From Areca catechu (taxonomy: Eukaryota; Streptophyta; Magnoliopsida; Arecales; Arecaceae), in assembly GCA_021397845.1 (NCBI GenBank), contig CM038050.1:115433891-115497890 (forward strand): 64,000 bases of DNA. Reading direction: 5' to 3'. This document shows, piece by piece, positions 1 to 9,427 of the stretch (the stretch's first letter is position 1; every line of letters starts with the position of its first letter). Under the pieces are notes generated by a model. That model searched no databases. It was not told where the DNA came from and saw only the letters and a list, made by a program, of their open reading frames with translations. Made by a program: the position numbers and the translations under genes.

Positions 1-684
1 AAAAGTAGCTATGTAGTCTAAGACAGATCGGTTTCCTTGTTTCAGGTTTTGCCATTGGTCTAATAGGTTTTGCTGGTATGAAATGGGTAGGTATTTATCT
101 CTCAGTTTTTCTTTCATACCCTGCCAAGTGGTTATGGGCTCAACATTCCGTCTCCTAGTGGTTAGCTCAATGTTCCCCCAGTATAACCTAGCTTGACGCA
201 CTAATTTCATCTTGGCAAACTTGTATTTCCTCTCCTCAGACATAGCATACCACTCAAAGTATTGGTCCATCTCACCCTCCCAATCAGAATACACCTTAGG
301 GTTCAGACTACCATCAAAAGTGGGTGCATCTAATTTGATGTTCCTGATGAACCTATCATCTCTATCTTCAGGCTCTGGGTCAGGCCTCCTATGATTAGGT
401 TCAGGATCTCTATATAAAGGCCTTCTAGGCTCCTGATGTGGGTGAGGTTGAGGCACATTAAAATCGGGGTCAGGAGTCCAATTCCGATGCCTATGTTCTT
501 CAAGTACTTGGACTCGGTCCCTAAGTTGGGTAAGATCCTCATGAATTTGTGCGCTAAACTGGGCCACAGTGTTTGTCATATCCTGATTCATTTTAGCCAT
601 ACTTTCAGTAAGAGTTCTGATCATGGCCTCTAAATCAGGTTGGGTTTGACCAGGTTGATATGGCACTCCGTTTCTGGTAGACAT
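1..684 (-). CDS. gag: Gag of chromovirus-related element A0, 3' end cut by window edge
   Basis: The frame reads from an ATG at 684 without a stop for 228 codons to the window edge. The N-terminal ~90 residues are predicted disordered or coiled (starts MSTRNGVPYQPGQ) and are followed by a Pro/Arg-rich linker. From about residue 125 a retrotransposon Gag capsid domain is recognisable (APTFDG, a WxxxMDQYFEW-like block, then RLYWGNIE, DKYLPISY, LLDQWQNL). This is the structural protein that forms the virus-like particle. It is the only family-A copy here with an uninterrupted capsid domain; in element 1 and A4 the capsid is deleted and in element 2 it is frameshifted. The start is chosen because all four copies keep ATG-TCT-ACC at the end of a conserved leader. 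Whether PR-RT follows lies outside the window. Confidence 0.85.
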   Translation of the reverse strand, partial: MSTRNGVPYQPGQTQPDLEAMIRTLTESMAKMNQDMTNTVAQFSAQIHEDLTQLRDRVQVLEEHRHRNWTPDPDFNVPQPHPHQEPRRPLYRDPEPNHRRPDPEPEDRDDRFIRNIKLDAPTFDGSLNPKVYSDWEGEMDQYFEWYAMSEERKYKFAKMKLVRQARLYWGNIELTTRRRNVEPITTWQGMKEKLRDKYLPISYQQNLLDQWQNLKQGNRSVLDYIATF

Positions 685-1572
685 GATGATTCAAGCAAGC
701 ACACAAAATGAGACTAGACTAAATCGACTACTGGATCACTAGACCTAGAGTCCAAACTAGATGCCCAATCAGAGTGGCAAGCTAGCCTGTAGTAACTCAG
801 GACTCAGCCAGGCAGGTGTAAGGGGAGTGTTAGGTCCTTGATTGCCAATCCTAGACACCAATCAGTGATTGGCCAGGTAGGCGGACCAGCACACAAGCCC
901 TTCGGGACGTAGTCCCTAAACCACCGTTCTAGACACTGAGTGCTAAGCACACACAGAATAACTCGGCAAACTGACTCAACACTAGCCTAGACCCGACCAA
1001 TTGGTGTCCCTAGCCCACTAGGGCAAATTAGGTCTAACTGATTTTAAATTAGGTCTAGGTTCGAATGATTGGATGGTGGTTTTGGGCTAAGGAGAGGTAA
1101 TCAACTCCTCCCCTTATCTTAGATGCTCAATTGCCCTTAAGTAAATTATGAGATGATCACTCCAAAAAGAATTGAATTGCAGAACACAAAAAATAGAGTT
1201 GCTGTATTTTAATTCTCAGAATTTTTACCGAAACCAATAAATCACAGAAAAATTATGGAAAATAAGTTCAATTATACTGGTTTCAACGAAGCTAAAATCA
1301 TGCAATTCGGAGTTTTATGCAGGGATAAATAATTCAGACAACAGGATAATTACGGGCTGCAACTAGATTGTCTTCCCCGTTTATAATCCCTGCTACGAAG
1401 TTATAACCCAATGGATCCCCTACACGCCCTAGGAACACCCCGTGGAATGGGAGTAGGAGGCTTGCGCCTCGCTTAGTTCCTAGGACCAGACGTCCTGGGG
1501 AGTCTACTTCGAGCAGACAAAATAAAAAGAGAACAATCAAAACAAGCAAGCAAGCAAATCAGAAACCCTAGA
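685..1572 (-). other. 5' leader of A0 between primer site and gag
   Basis: About 890 nt of untranslated leader. The core at roughly 782-1032 is nearly the same in elements 1, 2, A4 and B. It holds a perfect 6-bp stem, CCAATC-AGT-GATTGG, at 858-872. The part next to the primer site is A/T rich and more variable. No ORF in it looks real. By analogy with retroelement leaders it may hold packaging or dimerisation signals; that is inference. Confidence 0.6.
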
Positions 1573-1630
1573 CTGGGCTCTGATACCAAAAATGATGCAG
1601 CACGAAAGCTCTGATACCAAAAATGATGCA
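1573..1630 (-). repeat. Duplicated tRNA-iMet primer binding site, A0
   Basis: Reading the minus strand, TGGTATCAGAGC occurs at 1577-1588 and again at 1608-1619, each preceded by the LTR-end motif TGCATCA (1593-1599 and 1624-1630). The period is 31 bp. The motif is complementary to the 3' end of plant initiator methionine tRNA, the usual minus-strand primer. Confidence 0.85.
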
Positions 1631-3247
1631 GAACAAATAAAGGAATGTGATGCGGAAGTAAATTAAGATTAACTAATTTTTTTTTTGTTGTTTTTATATG
1701 TTTGTAGAAGTTGGCTTCAAATCAAAGAAAAGTTAACCTAACATTGAAAGATACTAATATGATAATTGAAAGCACAATTTTAAGGAAACTAAATTATCAG
1801 AGTAGTTCAGAAGCAACGGATCGCTGGGGGTTGAGAAACTCCCAGACCTAGGGTTTCGCTCCGAACTTTCAGCAGAACAGAAATAAAGAGAAGAGATGGT
1901 TTACCTAACCAGACAATGATCTTCACAGATTTTGATGGAAGAACTCTCCCGAGCAGATTGTTGGATCCTCGGATTCAGATTTCTTCGCAATGGATCCTCC
2001 AGTACTGGTCCTTTGGCGGGTTGACTTCTCCTGAACTCAAGATCTGGAAGAGAAGAAAAACAATTGATGGAATCAGAGAGTCAAGGGAAAGATTTACCAG
2101 GTTGATGAACTTGAAGATTGAAACTGCTGAAAACTGGATTCTCCTGGATGTTGATGTGATTTTCCTTGGAACTTGCTCTGGATCTGAAGTTGTCGGACTG
2201 GATCTGGATGAAGGTGGACGGCCTGGACTTGTAGAGAGAGAGAGGCCATGGGAGATGGATGGATCTAGGGTTTGATGGATTGAAAATAATGAAGGGTGGC
2301 TAGGGTTTTGGAATTTCAAGTGGCTAACCTAGGGTTTTGGATAAAGATGGAGATCTCTCACCTCCTCAAGGCTCCAATGGAACCCGGATTACCCCCTCAC
2401 GGAGCTCAACACTTAGATTAGTGCGGAAGAAGAGAAACCTAGGTCACTCAACACAAGAGAGTAGCATAAAAATAATTTTCTTCATTGATTTTCAAAGTTA
2501 CAAAGAGAGGTCTATTATATAGACCTAAAATTTTCTCCTAGCTTGTACAAATTCCCATGTGGGACTAAACTCTTCCAACCTCTAGATTAGGTAGAAAACC
2601 CCCTCTCTTGGTCGACCAAGACTTCAAAAAAAATTGGGACGGCCATAAAGGAATTTTTTTGGAATTTTTATGGCGCCTCCTTTGGAGTTGGATTTGGATT
2701 TGGAGTCCTCCTCTTCTTATGGCATTTCTTCTTTTCTTCCACTCTAAGTTAAGCTCTTTGATTTTGATTTGAACTTCAATTGGATGTCCTTCTTTGATTT
2801 CTTCTCCAAGAGAAGTTTTCTTCCTTCTTTGCTTAGGTAAAATAGGCAGGTATGGGCGCCTCCTTTAAATTAGCTTCCAATTTGATTTTTTCTTCTTTGG
2901 GTGTGGGGACCATGACACTGGGATGCCTCTGTGGTGCCTCCTAGACTCTGGCGTGTGCTCGGAGTGTGGCTGGGCGTGTGGCTTGGAGTGTGGCCTCCAC
3001 TTGCTTGAACCTTGATTTGATTGGAAGATAAATGTGGCACCATTTTGGACCAAATTGAAACCACATCGGGACTTGCACCGAGTCAACATGACTCAACAAA
3101 ATTTAAATGGTGACTCAAGAAATAAATAAAATAAATAAACTGGTTGACCAGGTCAACCTTTATTACAAACCCTAATTTCTTGGGCAATGTCAATCAGAGA
3201 TCCAGATGGAGCTCTGAAGTCTTCTTCTGAGTCTGGTGCCCGCACCA
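1593..3247 (-). repeat. 5' LTR of A0 (family A)
   Basis: On the minus strand the LTR runs from TGGTGCGGGCACCA (3247) to TGCATCA (1593), about 1.65 kb, with the primer site just inside. It is a diverged family-A copy: the U3 part differs from elements 1, 2 and A4, while the LTR start and the R/U5 part match. A TATA-like TATATAA lies at 2515-2521. The right edge abuts Tat integrase sequence at 3248, so A0 is inserted in the Tat element; the other LTR and the target duplication are off-window. Confidence 0.85.
2515..2521 (-). promoter_or_regulatory. TATA box of A0 LTR
   Basis: TATATAA on the minus strand, at the same relative place as the TATA motifs of the other family-A LTRs. Confidence 0.45.
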
Positions 3248-3684
3248 GGGAGTCTCCGTTCAACTTGACCTACGGGAGTGAGGCAGTCATCCCCGTAGAA
3301 ATCTCTTTGCAATCACTGTGGGTAGATCATCTCACTGAGCCGATCAATTCAGAGCAGCGGAGGGCTGACCTAGACATGCTGGAAGAAACCAGGCTCCGAA
3401 CAGCTTGAAAATGGTGACTTACTGATAGAAGATGGCTAGATATTACATTTCGTTTGTCAAGGCGCAAACCTTCAAAGTTGGAGATCTGGTCTTGTGAAGG
3501 ATGGAGATCACAAGGCCGACTGAGCAAGGAAAGCTTTTCCCCAATTTGGAAGGCCCTTATCGGGTCAGTGAAGTGGTCCAAACCGGAACTTATCGACTTT
3601 AACATTTCGATGGGCGACAGATAGTACGCCCATGGAGTGTAGACAACCTCCGCAAGTATTTTCAATAAAGTCTACAATTTCTTC
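3248..3684 (+). pseudogene. Tat integrase C-terminus, degenerate
   Basis: The frame begins with the block SPFNLTYGSEAVIPVEI, which in plant Tat polyproteins lies in the late integrase region, followed by an LDMLEETR-like helix. After a stop near 3406 the rest of integrase can be followed in shifted frames to about 3665, including a K(V)GDLVL-like stretch and the segment that normally reads GPYRV. It would encode the DNA-joining enzyme C-terminus but carries several frameshifts and stops. The left end is cut by A0. Confidence 0.75.
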
Positions 3685-4096
3685 TATCAAGACTTCGAAA
3701 GTCCGACTCCGGTCAGTAGATGCTTTAGGGCAGCCCACTCAAAATGTCCGACTCCGGTCTGTAGAGGCTCTAGGGTAGCCCACTCCGAAAGTCCAACTCC
3801 GGTCGGTAGAGGCTTTAGGGCAGCTATCTACGAAAGTCCGACTCTGATCGGTAGAGGCTCTAAGGTAGCCCACTCCGAAAGTTTGACTCCGGTTAGTAGA
3901 GGCCCTACGGAAGCCCACTCCAAAAGTCCGACTATGGTCGGTAAAGGCTCTAGGGTAGCCTACCTTGAAAGTCCGACTCAGGTCGGTAGAGGCTCTAGGG
4001 CAGCCCACTCTGAAAGTCCGACTCCGGTCGATAGCAGCTCTAGGGCAGCACACTCCGAATGTCCGACTCCGATCGGTAGAGGCTCTAGGGCAGCCC
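3685..4096 (+). repeat. 45-bp tandem repeat of the Tat 3' UTR, part 1
   Basis: About nine diverged copies of a 45-bp unit containing AAAGTCCGACTCCGGTCGG and AGAGGCTCTAGGGCAGCCCA. Because 45 is a multiple of three and stops are rare, open frames run through it on both strands; I do not regard these as genes. Tandem repeats between pol and the 3' LTR are a known feature of Tat elements. The array is cut at AGCCC by element 1. Confidence 0.9.
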
Positions 4097-5859
4097 TGAT
4101 GCAGAACAAAGAACAAGAAGCGTATGCGGAAGTAAAATTAAGATTAATTCCTTTTTTTTTTTTATATATTTCAGAAATTGGCTTTGACTCAAAGTAAAGT
4201 TAAACTAAGTTGAAGGAAACTAGGTAAGGATTGAAAGCACAATTTAGAAAAACTAGGTTATCAGAGTAGTTCAGAAGTAACGGATCGCTCGGGGTTGAGA
4301 AACTCGCAGACCTAGGGTTTCGCTTTGAACTTTCAACAGGATAGAAATAAAGAGAAGAGATGGTTTACCAACCAGACAGTGATCTTCACAGAATTTGGAT
4401 GGAAGAACTCTCTTGAGCAGATTGTTGGATCCTCGGATTCGGCTATCTTCGCAATGGATCCTCCAATACTGGCCTCGTGGTTGGGTCGGCTTCTCCTGAA
4501 CTCAAGATCTGGGAAGAAGAAAAACAAGTGATGGATTCAGAGACTCAGGGAAGGATTTACCAGGTCGAAGAACTTGAAGGCTGATGTCGCTGAGATCAGG
4601 ATTCTCTTGAAGGCTGATTCAACTCCCTCTGGAAAGAGCTTTGGATCTGAAGTATCCGGACTGGAGCTGGATGCTGGTGGTCAGCCTGGACTTGGAGAGA
4701 GAGGCCGTGGGAGGTGGAATAGGCTAGGGTTTGGTGGATTGAAGTGGATGGTGGGCGGCTAGGGTTTTGGAGGAGAAGTGACTAACCTAGGGTTTGGGTT
4801 TTGGAGATCTCACACCTCCTCAAGGTTCCTGGGGAACCCGGATTTACTCCCTCATGGAGCTCAACACCTGGATGCAAGTGCGGAAGAGAGAAAACACAGA
4901 GTTTGCTCACAAAAAAAAGGTGGTTTCATTCATCTGATTCCTTAGAACTTACAAAGGGGTTTTAATTTATAGGACATTACAAGAGAGTAGGGTTTTACAT
5001 CTTCCCATGTGGGACTAAAGGAGGGGATCTTCAAATTAGGATTGTAGGATCAATCCCTACTCATATGGCCGGCCAAATAATTTCAAAGATGATTGAGGCT
5101 TCAAAAAGGAAAGTGGGTGGCGCCTCCTTGTCTTGACCTCCAAGAAAATATTTTTTTCCTTCTATGCTTGGCCTTATCTGGAAGTATTGGGCACCTCTTA
5201 ACCTTGCCCTCTAGGAGAAAATTTGTTGTCTTTTATATCTGGCTTTAGTTGGAATGATTAGGGCGCCTCCTAACCTTGCTTTTCAAGAGAAATCTCCTTC
5301 CTTCCATGGCTCAACCCTTTTGGATACCTCCTTTTCTTTTTCCCCAAGTTATGGCTTTTTCTAACTTTGTTTGAGTATTTTTGGTAGGTAATGAGCGCCT
5401 CCTTGAAGTTCTCTCCAAGAGAATATCTTCCCTTTCATAGTTTGGTTCTTTTGGGAATGTCTTGGACCGCCCCCTTGATTTATGGACCCCTGGTGGATTT
5501 CTCCTCAATTGGCGCATGAGAGAAGGGAGCTGCTATTTGTGGTGTGGGGACCAAAGCCTACTGGATGGAGATGTGGCACCCCATGGACTCAGGCGTATGG
5601 CTGGGAGTGTGGCTGGGAGTGTGGCGCCCACTTGCTTGGCCTTGGGAGAAAATGTAACACCCCATGTTGAAGCCCTAGTCCACTACTGAGTCAACATGAC
5701 TCAACAAAATAAAAATGCAGGTAATATAGACTCAAGCTAAAATTGAGTTGATTAAGTCAACCCTTATTACAAGCCAAAAAACCCTAATTCTTCGGGCAAG
5801 GTTAATCAGAGATCCAGATGGAGCTCTGAAGTCTTCTTCTGAGTCTGGTGCCCGCACCA
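4097..5859 (-). repeat. 3' LTR of element 1
   Basis: 1,763 bp, from TGGTGCGGGCACCA (5859) to TGCATCA (4097) on the minus strand. It ends at the innermost TGCATCA and lacks the extra primer-site repeats seen beside the 5' LTR. It contains several imperfect ~75-bp repeats with the motif GGGCGCCTCCT (about 5110-5490) and a TATAAAT at 4965-4971. Confidence 0.9.
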
Positions 5860-6690
5860 ATTCTCCCAGGGTTGGAGGAACTCGACCCTGTCGAGTATGG
5901 ATCAAGTTGGCTCTGGTATCTCTCCAAGAGGTCTGGGTCCAACTCTTGTAATTCTTCTCGGAAGATCCAAGAGTCATCAGAATCTGGCCTTCCTAGCCAG
6001 CATACCAGGTATCTTTGGTATCCTCGATTACGAGTAGAGATAACCTGATCATCCAGGATCTTTTCAATCTGCTCTTTCCTTACAGGCCAGTTTGTTGGTG
6101 GACACACAGGGTCAGGTTCACTCTCAAGAGCAGGATTAGGTTCAAAAGCCTCACTAGGAATCACAGCTGACTCCCTATACTGTACTAGGTCTGAAATGTT
6201 GAAAGTGGAGCTAATGCCTAGTTCTAGAGGTAACTCGAGCACATAGGCATTGGATCCTACTCTCTTTACCACTCTAAATGGCCAACTCCCCTAGCATGTA
6301 ACTTTCTAACGGTTCCAGGAGGAAACTGTTCAGGCCTTAACCTAATCATTACATAGTCTCCTTCGTCAAAAGTTTTGACTCGCCTTTGAGAATCAGCCAA
6401 TTTCTTATAAGTTTCATTACTTAAAGTTATTTTGGCAAGAATTTCTTTATGCAAGTCCTTTACATGCTATGCAAGTGCATCAAGAGACTTGTGTGTGTGG
6501 GCTAATAGTGAAATCAGATCAAGTGGTGTGTGAGGCTTGTATCCATGAACAATTTCAAAGGGACTCTAGCCTATAGACCTATTGATCGAAACATTGAATG
6601 CAATTTCAGCCCTGGACAAAAAAAAATCCCAATTCCTGGTGCTCTCAATCAAACCAAAAATCTGAGGAAAAGGCTAGTAAAGGGTCAAGA
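5860..6690 (-). pseudogene. Element 1 integrase C-terminus with chromodomain, frameshifted
   Basis: On the minus strand this reads integrase tail (SPFEIVHGYKPH near 6530-6570), then KLADSQRRVKTFDEGDYVMI (ORF 6454-6266). A one-base loss near 6290 shifts the frame, after which GSNAYVLELP (GPF/Y-like module) and a chromodomain follow in ORF 6272-5802 (DDQVISTRN, YQRYLVCWLGRPDSDDSW, EELQELDPDLLERY). Chromodomains of chromovirus integrases steer insertion to marked chromatin. The ORF runs past the polypurine tract into the LTR. The IN catalytic core is gone, so this cannot be a working integrase. A hairpin (ACTCGAC/GTCGAGT type) lies at about 5880-5896. Confidence 0.85.
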
Positions 6691-6780
6691 AAAAAACTAA
6701 ACTAGACTGACGACGCATTCCTAAAGAATGGACTTTATTTCAAAGGAACCCTAGGTCTAAACCTAACAAACTATGGCTCT

Positions 6781-8076
6781 CTAGGTTTGACCTTGGGTCG
6801 GAGGATGGCATGCAGAGCATGAAAACTTATCATGGGTGCCTAGTAGGTGCCATAAGGTCTTCCAGAAGTAGGTGGCAAACCTAATAGGTTCTGACACGTG
6901 GTTCACTCTAAAGACTTCGACAAAGTATACTTGGATGGTGTAAGAAGCATTAGAAGTCCTAGAGAAAGGGAGGAGATATGAGGTGGGGTATCGAATTACC
7001 TGTTGACTAAAGGTGGTGACCTGAAGGTTTGAATGGTGATCTATGAGTGTCAACTGGTCATCCTTACGAAAGTAAAAATTTGCTACTCCCAGGAATGGAT
7101 CAAGAGATGGTTCGGGAAGTAGCCTAGGACATGTCATTACAATAGTTAAGGTTTGTTCTCTAAGCAAATAATGATCCACTTTCTCAAGAACTGGATTAGA
7201 GAATGATTCATGGAAGGGCCTATGGATGATGACCTCAAGACTTGAAATTTGACCTATGGGTGTGGAAAGGTATACTCTATAGAAGGGTAGGTCAGTCATG
7301 CAAAGGAAGGGGTCTGGGGCCATAAGAAGGACTTCTACAGGACTGGGTGAATCAATCCACTCAAGACAAGGATGTTCAACTGAGATTACGGGAGAGACCT
7401 TAGTGGCTGGGCATGGGACAAGGTCCAATTGTAAGAGGCTTGATTCAGTCATCCTAAGAAGAGGATCTACCATAGGGTGGGCAAACTTAAACAGTTCAGT
7501 GCAAAGATCTTCAATTGGTACTTGGGGAATGACTGTCATTAGAGGGTACGAACTGATAGCTCGGGCTAACACTATGAGTTCTTCCTGGGGGTATTTGACT
7601 AAAGGAACCTGATTCTCACAAATCTCTTGAATTTCTGAACTAGGTCCTACCACTTGGTTGCTCTCCAAGGTCTCCTCAGGTAAGGAACCAATAGTATCGA
7701 TGTCACATTCTTCAAGTTCTTCCCCCTCATATTCATCAACTAGACTCAAGCTAGCATCATATACTTCCTCGATGCCATCTTCAATGGGTTTCGAGTCAAT
7801 GGTAATCGGGTCAACTGATTCTAGGCTTGTCATACCTAACCTTTCTTCCTCATTGGTAGGCTTGGGTTCTCCCTCATTAATGTCATCCTTAGGATTCTTA
7901 TCACTTAGCTGTGCACAAGCCAGTCCTATGCATGGGCACTGACTAGATTTATGGCCTCTTTCTCCACAAAACAAACATTCTTGCGATATAGGAACCTGGG
8001 TCACACTGGGTTTCAAGCTAGTAGAGACCTTACATGGGCATGGGTGTGGATCTAAATGGTTTGATCTAGAAGACAT
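6781..8076 (-). CDS. Zinc-knuckle and X-module protein of element 1 (431 aa)
   Basis: Intact ORF from an ATG at 8076. Residues 34-47 form a CCHC zinc knuckle (CLFCGERGHKSSQC), the RNA-binding nucleocapsid motif of Gag. An acidic stretch follows around residues 103-125 (VDEYEGEE), as found just before protease in element G. From about residue 126 to 395 lies module X, which I do not recognise (PQEELIVLARAISSYPL, then PIEDLCTELF). The last ~35 residues (IRFATYFWKTLWHLLG) match the integrase-core segment of C at 37120-37180, then stop. No protease or RT motif is present. It overlaps the upstream gag frame by 25 nt in another frame, so it may be expressed by frameshift, or the overlap may be an old frameshift mutation. 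Confidence 0.75.
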   Translation of the reverse strand: MSSRSNHLDPHPCPCKVSTSLKPSVTQVPISQECLFCGERGHKSSQCPCIGLACAQLSDKNPKDDINEGEPKPTNEEERLGMTSLESVDPITIDSKPIEDGIEEVYDASLSLVDEYEGEELEECDIDTIGSLPEETLESNQVVGPSSEIQEICENQVPLVKYPQEELIVLARAISSYPLMTVIPQVPIEDLCTELFKFAHPMVDPLLRMTESSLLQLDLVPCPATKVSPVISVEHPCLEWIDSPSPVEVLLMAPDPFLCMTDLPFYRVYLSTPIGQISSLEVIIHRPFHESFSNPVLEKVDHYLLREQTLTIVMTCPRLLPEPSLDPFLGVANFYFRKDDQLTLIDHHSNLQVTTFSQQVIRYPTSYLLPFSRTSNASYTIQVYFVEVFRVNHVSEPIRFATYFWKTLWHLLGTHDKFSCSACHPPTQGQT

Positions 8077-8453
8077 GGGTTGTTGAGTGACTGGTCTAGA
8101 ATATGTAAGGACCTCTCATAGACACGATCCACACTATAGATATCATGTTTAGGCTTCCTAAGGTTATGCTCGGGATCACGGTATAAGGTCCTCCTAGGCT
8201 CCTGGCATGGATGAGGTTGGGGCCTATTAAATTTTGGATTAGGGGTCCAATTTTGATGCCTACGTTTCTCAAGTACTTGGACTCGATCCCTAAGCTGGGT
8301 AAAATTCTCATGAACCTGTTCTTTACACTGGGTAACAGTAGCAGTCAAATCCTGGCTCAATTTGTTCATACTTTCAGTAAGAGCTCTAACCATGGCCTCT
8401 AAATCAGGTTGGGTTTGACCTGGTTGGTAGGGTACTCCGTTCCGGGTGGACAT
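8052..8453 (-). CDS. gag: Gag N-terminal fragment of element 1
   Basis: Starts MSTRNGVPYQ at 8453 (ATG after the conserved leader) and runs about 133 codons. It holds the coiled N-terminus (LRDRVQVLEKRRHQNW) and the Pro/Arg linker (PHPCQEPRRTLYRDPEHN) and then jumps to sequence matching the end of Gag capsid (VDRVYERSLHI). Compared with A0 and element 2, nearly the whole capsid domain is missing. It ends overlapping the next ORF. The product could bind RNA or other Gag but could not build a shell alone. Confidence 0.7.
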   Translation of the reverse strand: MSTRNGVPYQPGQTQPDLEAMVRALTESMNKLSQDLTATVTQCKEQVHENFTQLRDRVQVLEKRRHQNWTPNPKFNRPQPHPCQEPRRTLYRDPEHNLRKPKHDIYSVDRVYERSLHILDQSLNNPCLLDQTI

Positions 8454-9340
8454 GACGATACAAGCAATCACACAAAATGAGACTCAACTGAATCGACTAT
8501 GGGCTAACTAGACCTAGAGCCCAAACTAGATGCCCAATCAGAGTGGCAAGCTAGCCTGTTGTAACTCAGGACTCAGCTAGGCAGGTGTAAGGGGAGTGTT
8601 AGGTCCCTGAATGCCAATCCTAGACACCAATCAGAGATTGGCCAGGTAGGCAGACCAGCACACAAGCCCTTCGGGATGGAATCCCTGAACCACCGTTCTA
8701 GACACTGAGTACAAATCACACACAGAGTAACCAGACAAACTGACTCAACACTAGCCTTGACCCGACTTGTTGATGTCCCTAGCCCACTAGGGCAAATTAG
8801 GTCTAATCAATTTTTAGATTAAAGGCTTAGGTTCGAATGAGTGGGTGGTGGTTTTGGGCTAAGGAGAGGTTATCAACTCCTCCCCTTATCTTAGATGCTC
8901 AAATGCCCTTAAGATGAATTAAGAGATGAACACTCAAAAATAATTGGATTGCAGAACATAAAAATAGAGTTGCAGTAATTTAATTCTCAGAAATCCCACA
9001 GAAACCAATAAATCACAGAAAAATTATGCAAAATAGTTTCAATTATACTGGTTTCAGAAAAATAAAAATCACCAAATTTGGAGTTAACTACGGTGAGAAA
9101 TAATTCCTGCAACAGGATAATTACGGGCTGAAAACAGAGCACTTCCCCATTTATAATTCCTGCTACGAAGTTATAACCCAACGGATCCCCTACACGCCCT
9201 AGGAACACCGCGTGGGATGGGAAGAGGAGGTTTGCACCTTGCTTCGTTCCTAGGACCGGACGTCCTTGGGAGTCTACTTCGAGCAGACAAAGTAAAAAGA
9301 GAGAGACTCAAACAAGCAATCGAAACAGAAACCCTAGACA
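8454..9340 (-). other. 5' leader of element 1
   Basis: Non-coding leader of about 890 nt. The core at 8550-8800 is shared with A0, element 2, A4 and B, including the stem CCAATC-AGA-GATTGG at 8627-8641. Confidence 0.6.
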
Positions 9341-9427
9341 GGGCTTTGATACCAAAAATGATGCAGAACGAAAGCTCTGATACCAAAATTGATGCAGAAC
9401 GAAAGCTCTGATACCAAAAATGATGCA
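9341..9427 (-). repeat. Triple tRNA-iMet primer site array, element 1
   Basis: Primer-site copies (plus strand GCTYTGATACCA) at 9343-9354, 9374-9385 and 9405-9416, with TGCATCA copies at 9359-9365, 9390-9396 and 9421-9427. The period is exactly 31 bp. The 3' LTR of this element has none of the extra units, so here the array lies between the 5' LTR and gag. Confidence 0.9.

Noticed and set aside
1916..2319. Overlapping ORFs of 119 and 114 codons on both strands in the A0 LTR
   Set aside because: They correspond to R/U5 sequence that is non-coding and shifted in the other family-A LTRs.
3739..4197. Long open frames on both strands in the 45-bp repeat, again at 24685-25131
   Set aside because: They result from a repeat length divisible by three without stops. 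No homology and no start context.
7298..7942. Plus-strand ORFs opposite the X module, also at 32704-33318 on the other strand
   Set aside because: They are shadows of the conserved X frame in related copies and show no domain.
9343..9416. Repeated GCTCTGATACCA looks like tRNA 3' ends
   Set aside because: Only 12 bases match. No cloverleaf precedes them. They are primer sites.
9341..9427. Regular 31-bp repeats suggest a CRISPR-like array
   Set aside because: No unique spacers, eukaryotic retroelement context, and repeats coincide with the LTR end and primer site.
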